A stretch of DNA of 50,049 nucleotides, from the NCBI GenBank assembly GCA_025356695.1, contig JANXSE010000043.1, positions 1-50,049 on the forward strand, read 5' to 3'. The stretch's first letter is position 1. Every line of letters starts with the position of its first letter. Under the pieces are notes generated by a model, which worked only from the letters and a program-made list of their open reading frames with translations, had not been told where the DNA came from and did not search any database. This document shows, piece after piece, positions 9,007 to 17,449 of this stretch. The position numbers and the translations under genes were made by a program. The DNA comes from Betaproteobacteria bacterium. Lineage in GTDB: Bacteria; Pseudomonadota; Gammaproteobacteria; Burkholderiales; SG8-41.

Positions 9007-10212
9007 ATGTCGCGTGAAGCTGCCGGCGCGGACGCCGGTACTTCCGCGCAGTCGCCTGCAGCGGCGCTCGCGCCGCAGCTTGACGTGCTGGAGGCAGGTG
9101 GCCTGTTGCGCACGCGTCGCCTGTTGCAGTCGCCGCAGCAGGCGCAGGCACGCGTTGATGGCCGTGATGTGGTCGCCTTTTGCAGCAATGATTATCTCGG
9201 CCTGGCCGCTGATGCGCGCCTGCGTGACGCGGTGTGCGAGGGCGCAGCGCTCTACGGCGTCGGCGGCGGCGCTTCGCATCTGATCCTCGGGCACAGTGAG
9301 GCGCACCACGCGCTCGAAATGGCGCTGGCGAAATTTGTCGCGCTGCCGCGCGCCTTGTTGTTCTCGACCGGCTACATGGCCAATCTTGGCGTGGTGACGG
9401 CGCTGGTCGGGCGCGGTGACGCCGTCTTTGCTGATCGTTTGAACCACGCTTCGCTCAATGACGCCGCGCAGTTGTCGCGCGCCGAATTCAAGCGCTACGT
9501 GCACGGTGATCTGGCGATGCTAGAGCGCGCGCTGGCTGCACATCCGGCACGGCGCAAGCTGGTGGTCACCGATGCGGTGTTCAGCATGGACGGTGATGTG
9601 GCACCGGTGCCCGAGTTGGTTGAATTGTGCGAACGGCACGACGCCTGGCTGTTGCTCGATGATGCGCATGGTTTTGGCGTGCTGGGTGCGACGGGTGCGG
9701 GCGTGCTGCAGCATTTCGGTGTTGCTTCGGAGCGCATCATTTACATGGCCACGCTCGGCAAAGCGGCCGGCGTGTTCGGTGCGTTTGTCGCGGGCGCGCC
9801 CGCGGTCATCGAATGGCTGCTGCAGCGCGCGCGGCCCTATGTTTACACCACAGCGACACCGCCGCTGCTGGCGCACACCTTGTTGAAGAGCCTGGAAATC
9901 ATTGCGAAGGAAAGCGATCGACGCGAACATCTCGCGCAATTGATCGCGCAATTAAAACGCGGATGTGCCGGCCTGCCTTGGCGCTTGATGCCGTCCGATA
10001 CGGCAATCCAGCCGCTGCTGGTCGGTGCCACTGACGCGGCGATGCGCGTTGCCGACGCACTGTTGGCGCGCGGCCTGCTGGTGCCGGCGATCCGTCCGCC
10101 GACGGTGCCCGAGGGCACTGCGCGGCTGCGCATTTCCCTCAGCGCCGGACATGAGCCGGCGCAGATCGATAGCCTGGTGCGCGCATTGCATGAGATCGGC
10201 GCCGGCACATGA
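9007..10212 (+). CDS. bioF: 8-amino-7-oxononanoate synthase BioF
   Basis: A 401-residue PLP enzyme of the alpha-oxoamine synthase family that condenses pimeloyl-ACP (or -CoA) with alanine to give 8-amino-7-oxononanoate. The PLP lysine is probably Lys252 in YMATLGKAAG. The cofactor-binding DDAHGFG (residues 218-224) and the N-terminal CSNDYLGL are clear. About 25 extra low-complexity residues precede the conserved part, so a slightly later start is possible. The stop overlaps bioH by four bases. Confidence 0.96.
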   Translation: MSREAAGADAGTSAQSPAAALAPQLDVLEAGGLLRTRRLLQSPQQAQARVDGRDVVAFCSNDYLGLAADARLRDAVCEGAALYGVGGGASHLILGHSEAHHALEMALAKFVALPRALLFSTGYMANLGVVTALVGRGDAVFADRLNHASLNDAAQLSRAEFKRYVHGDLAMLERALAAHPARRKLVVTDAVFSMDGDVAPVPELVELCERHDAWLLLDDAHGFGVLGATGAGVLQHFGVASERIIYMATLGKAAGVFGAFVAGAPAVIEWLLQRARPYVYTTATPPLLAHTLLKSLEIIAKESDRREHLAQLIAQLKRGCAGLPWRLMPSDTAIQPLLVGATDAAMRVADALLARGLLVPAIRPPTVPEGTARLRISLSAGHEPAQIDSLVRALHEIGAGT

Positions 10213-10979
10213 GCGTGCAGTTTCATGCCGAGGGGCGCGGCCCTGATCTGGTATTGCTGCACGGCTGGGGCATGAATGCGGCGGTGTGGCAGGCCTTGAG
10301 CGCGCAACTTGCGCGGGATTTTTGCGTGTATGCGGTGGAGATGCCGGGCTTCGGTAACGGCGGTGCTGAGTCCGGCGGCGACAGTATCGCCGCGACCGTC
10401 GACAGTCTGGCCGCCGCCATGCCGCCGCACGCAACGGTGTGCGGCTGGTCGCTGGGCGGGCAGGTCGCGCTGGCATGGGCGCGCCGCCATCCCGCGCAGG
10501 TGGCGCGACTGGTGTTACTGGCGACGACGCCGCGGTTTGTCTGCGGCGATGACTGGACGCATGGCATGGCGGCGGACGATTTCGAAGAATTTGCCGGCGA
10601 TGTCGGCGCCAGTCTGCCGCGCGCACGACTGCGTTTTCTGACGCTGCAGGCGAATGGCGACAACGCTGCGCGCACCGTGTTGCGTGAATTGCGCGAGGCG
10701 GTTGCGCGCGGCGGCGAAGCAGGCGCGAGTGCGCTGGCCGCCGGCTTGCGCATGTTGCGCGAGATTGATCTGCGCGCTGAATTGCCGCAGATCGCGCAGC
10801 CTGCGCTGATCGTGCATGGCGTGAACGATGCGCTTATTCCGCAGGCGGCCGGCGAATATCTGGCGCGCATGTTGCCGCATGCAGAATTCGAAAGCATGGC
10901 GGGAGCCGGGCATGCGCCGTTCGTGACGCGCGAGGCACAGGTGGCGAAACGCATCAGGGAATTCGATGGACGACACTGA
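10209..10979 (+). CDS. bioH: Pimeloyl-ACP methyl ester esterase BioH
   Basis: A 256-residue alpha/beta hydrolase. The oxyanion region LLHGWGMNAAVW, the nucleophile elbow GWSLGG (Ser81), the acid Asp207 in HGVNDALIP and the base His235 in AGHAPF form a complete catalytic triad. BioH removes the methyl group from pimeloyl-ACP methyl ester and so ends the BioC-initiated pimelate pathway. Its position between bioF and bioC fits this role. It overlaps bioF by ATGA and overlaps bioC by 14 bases. Confidence 0.93.
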   Translation: MSVQFHAEGRGPDLVLLHGWGMNAAVWQALSAQLARDFCVYAVEMPGFGNGGAESGGDSIAATVDSLAAAMPPHATVCGWSLGGQVALAWARRHPAQVARLVLLATTPRFVCGDDWTHGMAADDFEEFAGDVGASLPRARLRFLTLQANGDNAARTVLRELREAVARGGEAGASALAAGLRMLREIDLRAELPQIAQPALIVHGVNDALIPQAAGEYLARMLPHAEFESMAGAGHAPFVTREAQVAKRIREFDGRH

Positions 10980-11841
10980 TTCAACAATCGACAAACGCTT
11001 GCTGCGCCTTGCATTCGAACGTGCGGCGGCCAGTTACGACGGCGCGGCGGTACTGCAGCGCGAAATCGGCTCGCGCATGTTGTCGCGGCTCGACTACGTA
11101 CGTCAGCAGCCCGCGGTCGTGCTCGACGCCGGTTGCGGCACCGGACACGCCACCGTGGATTTGCAGCAACGCTACCCCGCGGCGACCGTCTGCGGGCTGG
11201 ATTTGGCGTTGTCCATGGTGGGCCGCGCGTGCGCGCGCAGCGGCTGGGTGCGCCGGTTGGCCGGCCGCGGCCTGCGCGGCGTTTGCGCGGATATTGAAAA
11301 TCTGCCGTTGCGCTCCGGCGCGATCAATCTGCTGTGGTCAAACCTCGCCTTGCAATGGGTCAACGATCCGCTGCGCGCGTTCGGGGAATTTCGTCGCGTG
11401 CTCGCGCCCGGCGGGCTGCTGATGTTCAGCACCTTCGGGCCCGATACGCTGAAAGAATTGCGCGCCGCGTACCAGGGCACCGATCAGCACACGCACGTGA
11501 ACCGCTTTGTCGATTTGCATGATCTGGGCGACATGCTGGTGCAGGCAGGCTTTGCCGATCCGGTGATGGACATGGAGTGCCTGACGCTAACTTACAAGGA
11601 CGTGCGCGCGCTGATGCACGACTTGAAGGCGATCGGTGCGCACAATGTGACGGCGGGCCGTCCGCAGGGCATGAGCGCGCGCGCGACGCTGGCGGCGGTC
11701 GAGCGTAATTACGAACAATGGCGGCGCGATGACCGTCTGCCGGCGACCTTCGAAGTCGTCTACGGGCACGCCTGGGTGCCGCTGCCGCGCACCACCGCCG
11801 ACGGGCGGCCGATCATTCCGATCAGGGCCGGCAGGGCCTGA
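10966..11841 (+). CDS. bioC: Malonyl-ACP O-methyltransferase BioC
   Basis: A 291-residue class I SAM methyltransferase. The N-terminal helix carries FERAAASYDGAAVLQREIG, typical of BioC. The SAM-binding motif VLDAGCGTGHAT is at about residues 52-63. Downstream motifs LPLRSGAINLLWSNLALQWV and APGGLLMFSTFGPDTLKEL are also characteristic. It methylates malonyl-ACP, disguising it for elongation by the fatty acid machinery; BioH later removes the methyl group. It overlaps bioH, and bioD begins two bases after its stop. Confidence 0.94.
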   Translation: MDDTDSTIDKRLLRLAFERAAASYDGAAVLQREIGSRMLSRLDYVRQQPAVVLDAGCGTGHATVDLQQRYPAATVCGLDLALSMVGRACARSGWVRRLAGRGLRGVCADIENLPLRSGAINLLWSNLALQWVNDPLRAFGEFRRVLAPGGLLMFSTFGPDTLKELRAAYQGTDQHTHVNRFVDLHDLGDMLVQAGFADPVMDMECLTLTYKDVRALMHDLKAIGAHNVTAGRPQGMSARATLAAVERNYEQWRRDDRLPATFEVVYGHAWVPLPRTTADGRPIIPIRAGRA

Positions 11842-11843
11842 GC

Positions 11844-12554
11844 ATGTCGCCTGCTGCACCGCGCGGCTACTTCATCACCGGTACCGACACCGGTGTCGGC
11901 AAGACGCGCGCCGCGTGTGCGCTCTTGCGTGCGCTGGTGCGGGCGGACATTCGGGCCGTCGGCATGAAGCCGGTGGCTGCCGGCGCAGTGCGCGATGCCG
12001 AGGGCCTGCTCAACGAGGATGTCGCCGCCCTTTGCGCAGCCAGCGCGTTTGTCGCGCCGCGCGCACTCGTCAACCCCTATTGTTTTGAGCCGGCGATTGC
12101 GCCGCACATCGCTGCGGAACGCGCAGGTGTAGTGATCGACGCCGGCAAGGTTATTGCCGCGTTCGACGCGCTGGCGTTGACCGCTGACGTGGTTGTTGTC
12201 GAGGGGGCGGGCGGCTTTTGCATTCCGCTGGGTGACGATCTCGATAGCGCCGGCCTTGCCGCCCGGCTGGGCTTGCCGGTGGTGCTGGTGGTCGGCATGC
12301 GTCTGGGCTGCCTCAATCACGCGCTACTGACGGCACAGGCCATCAACGCGCGCGGTTTGACGCTCGCCGGGTGGATCGCCAACGGCATCGATCCCGCGAT
12401 GGACGCGGTTGCCGAGAACGTCTCGGCTCTGGCGCAACGTTTGCGAGCGCCACTGCTGGCCGAGTGGGCTTATTCGCCGTCTGCGCAGCCAGAGATGTCT
12501 GTTGACCGGCTTGATCTTGCGCAAAACCGCAGCAAATCCGAGGGCCGAATCTAG
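11844..12554 (+). CDS. bioD: Dethiobiotin synthetase BioD
   Basis: A 236-residue P-loop enzyme that closes the ureido ring of dethiobiotin from 7,8-diaminononanoate, CO2 and ATP. The N-terminal ITGTDTGVGKT (P-loop at residues 13-21), the conserved GMKPVAAG, and VVVEGAGGFCIPL are diagnostic. It is the last gene of the bio operon. The gene for BioA, which makes its substrate, is not in this window. The C-terminal 15-20 residues are variable and run into the non-coding region. Confidence 0.95.
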   Translation: MSPAAPRGYFITGTDTGVGKTRAACALLRALVRADIRAVGMKPVAAGAVRDAEGLLNEDVAALCAASAFVAPRALVNPYCFEPAIAPHIAAERAGVVIDAGKVIAAFDALALTADVVVVEGAGGFCIPLGDDLDSAGLAARLGLPVVLVVGMRLGCLNHALLTAQAINARGLTLAGWIANGIDPAMDAVAENVSALAQRLRAPLLAEWAYSPSAQPEMSVDRLDLAQNRSKSEGRI

Positions 12555-12921
12555 GGTCTTGTTGTCGCCCGCCAACGCCTGCGCCGGCTGGTTAAAAAAT
12601 GTGCAAACCGAAGCCTAATCCTGAGGGAATTAGGAGGGTATTCGGTTGCCGCACAGGGCATCTCTATGATAGATTCCAACAGGTTTTTCGGGTGTTAGCT
12701 CTGATTTATATCAACATAAATCAGGATAACAATAATTCGAGGGGGGATTTCGCGCGCCGGACGTTGCAACCGGCAAATCGCGTTGCCCGCAGCGAATTTC
12801 AGTCGGGCATGCAGCAATCCCGTTCTGGCACTGTTCCCTGAACTCGAGGGAAGCTTGGTCTGGCCTAAAGACAGTTGAGCGGAAGCTTCCTTAGGAATTT
12901 AACGTACTGTTGGAGTGAAGC
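12555..12921. other. Gene-free control region between bioD and coxB
   Basis: I see no credible gene in these 367 bases; a short plus-strand open frame at 12599-12841 has no recognisable content. The region contains an imperfect stem-loop (CCTAAT 12614-12619 with ATTAGG 12629-12634, flanked by CCGAA 12608-12612 and TTCGG 12641-12645), a TATGAT hexamer at 12665-12670 and the palindrome at 12701-12724. GGAAGCTTCC near 12881-12890 is flanked by CCTAA and TTAGG. The ribosome-binding site of coxB (TTGGAG just before the ATG) is at the end. Confidence 0.7.
12701..12724. promoter_or_regulatory. Near-consensus FNR/Anr-type box nested in a perfect palindrome upstream of coxB
   Basis: CTGATTTAT (12701-12709) and ATAAATCAG (12716-12724) are perfect complements separated by six bases. 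Within this, CTGAT-TTAT-ATCAA (12701-12714) matches the FNR/Anr consensus TTGAT-N4-ATCAA at nine of ten fixed positions. It is 198 bp before coxB. The sequence match is direct; control by an oxygen-sensing CRP/FNR-family regulator is inferred. The start point of transcription is unknown, so activation or repression cannot be assigned. Confidence 0.5.
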
Positions 12922-13986
12922 ATGATCAGTAAGTGGGTACAGTATTTTCTGGCAGCATTGATCCCGGCACTGCTGCCGGGCATCGCGGGGGCGGAACGCT
13001 ACAACCTGCAGGCTCCGCAGTCGTTCATTGCGCATGAAATTTATGATTTGCACACCCTGATCTTCCTGATCTGCTGCGCGATCTTTGTGGCGGTGTTCGG
13101 TACGATGACGTACTCGATCATCAAGCACCGCAAGGCGGCCGGCCACAAGGCCGAGCAGTTTCATGAAAACACCACGGTTGAAATCATCTGGACCGTCGTG
13201 CCTTTCATCATTCTGATCGGCATGGCGATTCCCGCCACCAAAACCATTCTGGCGATGAAAGACACCTCCAACCCCGATATCACGATCAAAGCCACTGGTT
13301 ACCAGTGGAAATGGGGCTATGACTACCTGCACGAGGGCGTAAGTTTCTACAGTTCGCTGGCAACACCGCGCGATCTGGTGACCGACAAGTCGCCTGAAGG
13401 CGCCAAAAAACGCGCCGAGCATGCCAACTATCTGCTCGAGGTCGACAACCCCGTTGTGGTGCCGGTCGGCAAGAAGGTCCGCATCATCACCACCGCGAAC
13501 GATGTGATTCACGCCTGGTGGGTGCCCGCATTCGGCGTCAAGCAGGATGCGATCCCCGGTTTTGTGCGCGACACCTGGTTCCGTGCCGACAAGGTTGGTA
13601 TTTACCGCGGCCAGTGCGCCGAGTTGTGCGGCAAGGAACACGGCTTTATGCCGATCGTCGTCGAAGTAGTCGAGCAGGACAAATACGACCAGTGGATCGC
13701 TGACCAGCAGAAGAAGACTGCGGCTAACGCCGCCGCCTCCGGCACGATGGATGGCAAGGCGGTTTACGAGAAATACTGCGTTGCTTGCCATGGTTCGGGT
13801 GTTGCCGGTGCGCCGAAGTTCGGCGACAAGACCGCCTGGGCGCCGCGCCTCAAGCAGGGCCAGGAAGTGCTCTACACGCACGCGCTGAAAGGCTTCAAGG
13901 CGATGCCGCCCAAAGGCGGTGCAGCCGATATGTCCGACGCGGTAATCAAAGCGACGGTGGACTATCTCTCGGCGGCTGGCAAGTAA
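12922..13986 (+). CDS. coxB: Cytochrome c oxidase subunit II with fused cytochrome c domain
   Basis: A 354-residue caa3-type subunit II. It has a signal peptide to about residue 24 and two transmembrane helices (about 45-66 and 87-108). In the periplasmic cupredoxin domain the CuA ligands are visible as His197, Cys232, Glu234, Cys236, His240 and Met243. A C-terminal cytochrome c domain follows, with CVACH (Cys286, Cys289, His290) and a likely axial Met328 in KAMPP. It accepts electrons from soluble or fused cytochrome c and passes them to subunit I. The gene starts the oxidase cluster. Confidence 0.96.
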   Translation: MISKWVQYFLAALIPALLPGIAGAERYNLQAPQSFIAHEIYDLHTLIFLICCAIFVAVFGTMTYSIIKHRKAAGHKAEQFHENTTVEIIWTVVPFIILIGMAIPATKTILAMKDTSNPDITIKATGYQWKWGYDYLHEGVSFYSSLATPRDLVTDKSPEGAKKRAEHANYLLEVDNPVVVPVGKKVRIITTANDVIHAWWVPAFGVKQDAIPGFVRDTWFRADKVGIYRGQCAELCGKEHGFMPIVVEVVEQDKYDQWIADQQKKTAANAAASGTMDGKAVYEKYCVACHGSGVAGAPKFGDKTAWAPRLKQGQEVLYTHALKGFKAMPPKGGAADMSDAVIKATVDYLSAAGK

Positions 13987-14031
13987 GCAGCGCGCCGACC
14001 GGAACCCAATACGGATTTGCAGGAGAGCACA

Positions 14032-15621
14032 ATGGAAGCAGCACACACACACGATCACGCGCACGGCCACGACGATCACGCCCATCACCCGACGGGCCTG
14101 ATGCGCTGGGTAACAACCACCAACCACAAGGACATCGGCACGCTGTACATGCTGTTCAGCCTGACCATGTTCTTCATCGGCGGTTTGCTCGCCTTTGGCA
14201 TTCGCGCCGAGCTGTTTCAACCCGGCCTGCAGTACTGGGAACCCGAATTCTTCAACGAGCTGACCACCATGCACGGACTGATCATGGTGTTCGGTGCGAT
14301 CATGCCGGCGTTCGTGGGTTTCGCGAACTGGCAGATCCCGATGATGATCGGTGCGCCCGACATGGCGTTTGCGCGCATGAACAACTGGAGCTTCTGGTTG
14401 CTGCCGCCGGCCGCGATCCTGCTGGTGGCCTCGTTCTTTGTGCCGGGCGGTGCGCCCGCCGCGGGCTGGACCATCTACGCGCCGCTGTCGACGCAGATGG
14501 GGCCCGGCATGGACCTCGGCATTTTCGCGCTGCACATCATGGGCGCGTCGTCGATCATGGGTTCGATCAACATCGTGACGACGATCCTCAACATGCGCGC
14601 GCCCGGCATGACGCTGATGAAGATGCCGCTGTTCGTGTGGACCTGGCTGATCACCGCCTATCTGCTGATCGCCGTAATGCCGGTGCTGGCCGGTGCGATC
14701 ACGATGGTGCTGACCGATCGTCATTTCGGCACTAACTTCTTCAACGCGGCCGGCGGTGGCGACCCCGTCATGTTCCAGCACATCTTCTGGTTCTTCGGGC
14801 ACCCCGAGGTCTACATCATGATTCTGCCGGCCTTCGGCATCGTCTCGCAGGTGATCCCGGCCTTCGCGCGCAAACCGCTGTTCGGTTACGCGTCGATGGT
14901 TTACGCCACGTCGTCGATCGCGATCCTCTCGTTCATCGTCTGGGCGCACCACATGTTCACCACCGGCATGCCGGCGGCGGGCCAGTTGTTCTTCATGTTC
15001 GCCACTATGCTGATTGCGGTGCCGACCGGCGTGAAGGTGTTTAACTGGATCGCGACGATGTGGAAGGGTTCGATGACCTTCGAGACGCCGATGCTCTTCG
15101 CCTGCGGCTTCCTGTTCGTGTTTTCGATGGGCGGTTTCACCGGCCTCGTCTGCGCGATCACGCCGATCGACATCCAGATCCAGGACACCTACTATGTCGT
15201 GGCGCATTTCCACTACGTGCTGGTAGCCGGCTCGCTGTTTGCGATTTTCTCCGGCACCTATTTCTGGCTGCCGAAATGGACCGGCCACATGTACAGCGAA
15301 ACGCTCGGCAAGTCGCACTTCTGGCTGTCGATCGTGTTTTTCAACATCACCTTTTTCCCGATGCACTTCCTCGGCCTGGCGGGCATGCCGCGCCGCATCC
15401 CGGACTATGCGATGCAGTTTGCCGATTTCAACATGCTGGCTTCGATTGGCGCGCTGGGCTTCGGTCTGTCGCAACTGCTGTTCGTTGCCGCAGTGATCAA
15501 GTGTGCGCGCGGCGGCGAAAAAGCACCGGCCAATCCTTGGGAAGGCGCCGATACGCTCGAATGGACGCTGCCGTCACCGGCGCCGTACCACTCGTTTGAG
15601 ACGCCGCCAGTCATCAAATAA
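14032..15621 (+). CDS. coxA: Cytochrome c oxidase subunit I (heme-copper oxidase, A1 type)
   Basis: A 529-residue multi-span membrane protein with all metal ligands of a heme-copper oxidase: His81 (low-spin heme), His257 and Tyr261 in GHPEVY, His306/His307 in WAHHM (CuB), and His392/His394 in AHFHYV. The Glu in GHPEVY indicates the A1 subfamily with a D-channel. The first 20 residues are rich in His and Asp and could bind metal. I chose ATG at 14032, preceded by AGGAGA at 14021-14026; an upstream TTG at 14017 lies before this site. It reduces O2 to water while pumping protons. Confidence 0.97.
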   Translation: MEAAHTHDHAHGHDDHAHHPTGLMRWVTTTNHKDIGTLYMLFSLTMFFIGGLLAFGIRAELFQPGLQYWEPEFFNELTTMHGLIMVFGAIMPAFVGFANWQIPMMIGAPDMAFARMNNWSFWLLPPAAILLVASFFVPGGAPAAGWTIYAPLSTQMGPGMDLGIFALHIMGASSIMGSINIVTTILNMRAPGMTLMKMPLFVWTWLITAYLLIAVMPVLAGAITMVLTDRHFGTNFFNAAGGGDPVMFQHIFWFFGHPEVYIMILPAFGIVSQVIPAFARKPLFGYASMVYATSSIAILSFIVWAHHMFTTGMPAAGQLFFMFATMLIAVPTGVKVFNWIATMWKGSMTFETPMLFACGFLFVFSMGGFTGLVCAITPIDIQIQDTYYVVAHFHYVLVAGSLFAIFSGTYFWLPKWTGHMYSETLGKSHFWLSIVFFNITFFPMHFLGLAGMPRRIPDYAMQFADFNMLASIGALGFGLSQLLFVAAVIKCARGGEKAPANPWEGADTLEWTLPSPAPYHSFETPPVIK

Positions 15622-15623
15622 AG

Positions 15624-15716
15624 ATGGAAATGGTGACGCAAAAACTGAAGACCGGGTTGCTGCTGGCGCTTGTCGCGCTGGGTTTCTTTATAGCCGTCAT
15701 CATTCGCCACTGGTAA
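15624..15716 (+). CDS. Tiny single-helix protein, probably the cytochrome oxidase small assembly protein
   Basis: A 30-residue ORF (ATG at 15624, TAA at 15714-15716) sits between coxA and ctaG, two bases after the coxA stop. It has a short basic N-terminus (VTQKLKTG) and one hydrophobic helix (LLLALVALGFFIAVII) ending RHW. Betaproteobacterial cox clusters commonly carry such a mini-gene here, annotated as a cytochrome oxidase small assembly protein. It probably sits in the inner membrane with subunit I or CtaG. Evidence is position, frame and hydrophobicity; function is by analogy. Confidence 0.7.
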   Translation: MEMVTQKLKTGLLLALVALGFFIAVIIRHW

Positions 15717-15725
15717 CCCGCCGGA

Positions 15726-16265
15726 ATGGTCGCTCTCACACAAGCCAACCTCCAGACGATGCGCAAGCTGTTCATCGTCTCGCTGGCGATGTTCGGCTTC
15801 GGCTTCGCGCTGATTCCGTTCTATCAGAAGATCTGCGAGGTGACCGGCGTCAACCGTTTGCTCAAGCCGGCCGAAATTTCGAATACCCAGGTCGACGCCA
15901 CGCGCTTTGTCACGATCGAATTCGATTCGAATCTGCGCAGCTCACTGCCATGGACGTTCAAGCCGCTGGAAACCAGCGTGCGCATACATCCGGGCGAACT
16001 GACCACGGTCATGTACGAGATCCGCAACACGTCGACGCGCGCGATCACCGGGCAGGCCGTGCCCAGTTACGGCCCGCATGTCGCCGAACAGTTTTTCAAG
16101 AAACTTGATTGCTTCTGCTTCACCCAGCAAACGCTGCAGCCGGGCGAATCGCGGCAGATGCAGGTTGTTTTCGTGATCGAGGCAGGGCTGCCGAAGGATG
16201 TCGGCACGATTACGCTGTCGTATTCGTTCTTCGAAGTCGAAGGTGCCGCGAAAAAAGCGGGTTGA
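15726..16265 (+). CDS. ctaG: Cytochrome c oxidase assembly protein CtaG/Cox11 (CuB insertion)
   Basis: A 179-residue protein with one N-terminal membrane helix (about residues 13-32) and a periplasmic immunoglobulin-like copper-binding domain. The copper-binding CFCF is at Cys129/Cys131 (KKLDCFCFTQQTLQPGES), and the family Cys37 is present in QKICEVTG. Cox11 delivers copper to the CuB site of subunit I. The gene lies nine bases after the small assembly ORF and just before the DUF2970 gene, as in other betaproteobacteria. Confidence 0.95.
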   Translation: MVALTQANLQTMRKLFIVSLAMFGFGFALIPFYQKICEVTGVNRLLKPAEISNTQVDATRFVTIEFDSNLRSSLPWTFKPLETSVRIHPGELTTVMYEIRNTSTRAITGQAVPSYGPHVAEQFFKKLDCFCFTQQTLQPGESRQMQVVFVIEAGLPKDVGTITLSYSFFEVEGAAKKAG

Positions 16266-16269
16266 TGCG

Positions 16270-16473
16270 GTGAGTGAACCGGGAAAAGTGAAGGCGACGC
16301 CGTTGCAGGTGGCGAAAGCGGTGTTCTGGTCGTTCTTCGGCGTGCGCAAGCGCGCGCAGTATGAGAAGGACGCGGTCACATTGACGCTGCAGCAGGTTGT
16401 GGTGGCGGGCATAATCGGTGGAATTATTTTTGTTTTGAGTCTCGTCATGCTGGTGCGTTACATCACCCGCTGA
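16270..16473 (+). CDS. DUF2970 family small membrane protein
   Basis: A 67-residue protein starting with GTG at 16270, four bases after the ctaG stop. The soluble N-terminus contains PLQVAKAVFWSFFGVRKRAQYEKD, the hallmark of DUF2970. It is followed by one transmembrane helix (about residues 43-63, VVVAGIIGGIIFVLSLVMLV) and a short RYITR tail. Its role is not established; constant presence between ctaG and coxC suggests an oxidase-related function. The frame stays open upstream to 16198, but that part overlaps ctaG and is not family-like. Confidence 0.85.
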   Translation: MSEPGKVKATPLQVAKAVFWSFFGVRKRAQYEKDAVTLTLQQVVVAGIIGGIIFVLSLVMLVRYITR

Positions 16474-16508
16474 CAAACTGTAATCAGGGCTATCAGGGAG
16501 AAAGCATC

Positions 16509-17357
16509 ATGTTGAACCAGTCTGCGCGTTATTTCGTTCCGGATCCTTCGCACTGGCCGATTTTCGGTTCGTTTGCGCTGCTTAGCATGGCGTCGGGCGC
16601 CGCGTTGTGGATGAACGAAGCGGCGTGGGGCAAGTTTGTGTTGATCGCCGGCGTGTGCGTGCTGTTTTTTATGATGTTCGGCTGGTTCGGCACCGTCGCC
16701 CGTGAGAGCGAAGGCGGCCAGTACAACCAGCAGGTCGATGCCGGCTTCCGCTGGGGCATGAGCTGGTTTATTTTTTCCGAAGTGATGTTCTTCGCGGCGT
16801 TCTTCGGCGCCTTGTTTTACATGCGCGTGCTGTCGGTGCCCTGGCTCGGCGATGTCGAGCACAAACTGCTGTGGCCGGACTTTACCGCACAGTGGCCGAC
16901 CGCCGGCCCCGGCGCCGCCGAAAAATTCACGCCTATGGCCGCATGGGGTGTGCCGGCGATCAATACGCTGATTCTGCTGACCTCGGGCGTCACCGTGACG
17001 ATCGCCCACTGGGGCCTGCTCAAGAACAACCGTAAGCAGCTGATTATTGGCCTGGCGCTGACGGTTCTCCTTGGCATGACCTTCCTGTATCTGCAGGCGA
17101 CCGAGTACCACGAGGCCTATACCGACCTGAATCTCAAACTGACGAGCGGTGCCTATGGCGCGACGTTCTTCATGTTGACCGGCTTCCACGGCTTCCACGT
17201 CACGGTTGGCACGCTGATGCTGATCGTTATTCTTGGTCGCAGCATTGCCGGCCATTTCACCGCCGAGCACCATTTTGGTTTCGAGGGTGTGGCCTGGTAT
17301 TGGCACTTTGTCGACGTGGTCTGGCTGCTGTTGTTTATTCTCGTCTACTGGCTGTAA
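16509..17357 (+). CDS. coxC: Cytochrome c oxidase subunit III
   Basis: A 282-residue protein with seven predicted transmembrane segments, typical of subunit III. Conserved features are RWGMSWFIFSEVMFFAAFF, the ATEYHEAY stretch, FMLTGFHGFHVTVGT and the terminal WYWHFVDVVWLLLFILVYWL. Subunit III stabilises subunit I and supports proton uptake. GGGAGAAAG lies just upstream of the ATG. A strong terminator follows within 70 bp, so the cox structural operon probably ends here. Confidence 0.96.
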   Translation: MLNQSARYFVPDPSHWPIFGSFALLSMASGAALWMNEAAWGKFVLIAGVCVLFFMMFGWFGTVARESEGGQYNQQVDAGFRWGMSWFIFSEVMFFAAFFGALFYMRVLSVPWLGDVEHKLLWPDFTAQWPTAGPGAAEKFTPMAAWGVPAINTLILLTSGVTVTIAHWGLLKNNRKQLIIGLALTVLLGMTFLYLQATEYHEAYTDLNLKLTSGAYGATFFMLTGFHGFHVTVGTLMLIVILGRSIAGHFTAEHHFGFEGVAWYWHFVDVVWLLLFILVYWL

Positions 17358-17400
17358 CCGACGGCGTTGCCATCACCGGAACCGGGTTCCGGACGAAAAA

Positions 17401-17427
17401 CGCCGCATTCAATGCGGCGTTTTTTTT
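17401..17427 (+). terminator. Rho-independent terminator after coxC
   Basis: CGCCGCAT (17401-17408) pairs with ATGCGGCG (17412-17419) around a three-base loop, followed by eight T residues (17420-17427). Five A residues precede the stem, so it may also work weakly for the convergent minus-strand gene ending at 17450. Confidence 0.9.
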
Positions 17428-17449
17428 GAATCTTCCGGCGCTGCAGTGA

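Noticed and set aside
7957..9504. Minus-strand open frame of about 515 codons opposite bioB and bioF
   Set aside because: Antisense to two certain genes and without any motif.
12599..12841. 80-codon plus-strand frame in the bioD-coxB gap
   Set aside because: No ribosome-binding site, no family features, and it spans the palindrome and promoter-like elements.
14041..14092. His-rich N-terminus of CoxA as a novel metal-binding domain
   Set aside because: Similar His-rich leaders are common in betaproteobacterial subunit I proteins, so it is not unusual.
12865..15474. Very long minus-strand open frame (about 870 codons) opposite coxB and coxA
   Set aside because: It mirrors two unmistakable oxidase genes in a GC-rich genome where antisense frames often stay open. 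Its product is a low-complexity His/Arg/Asp-rich sequence with no domain.
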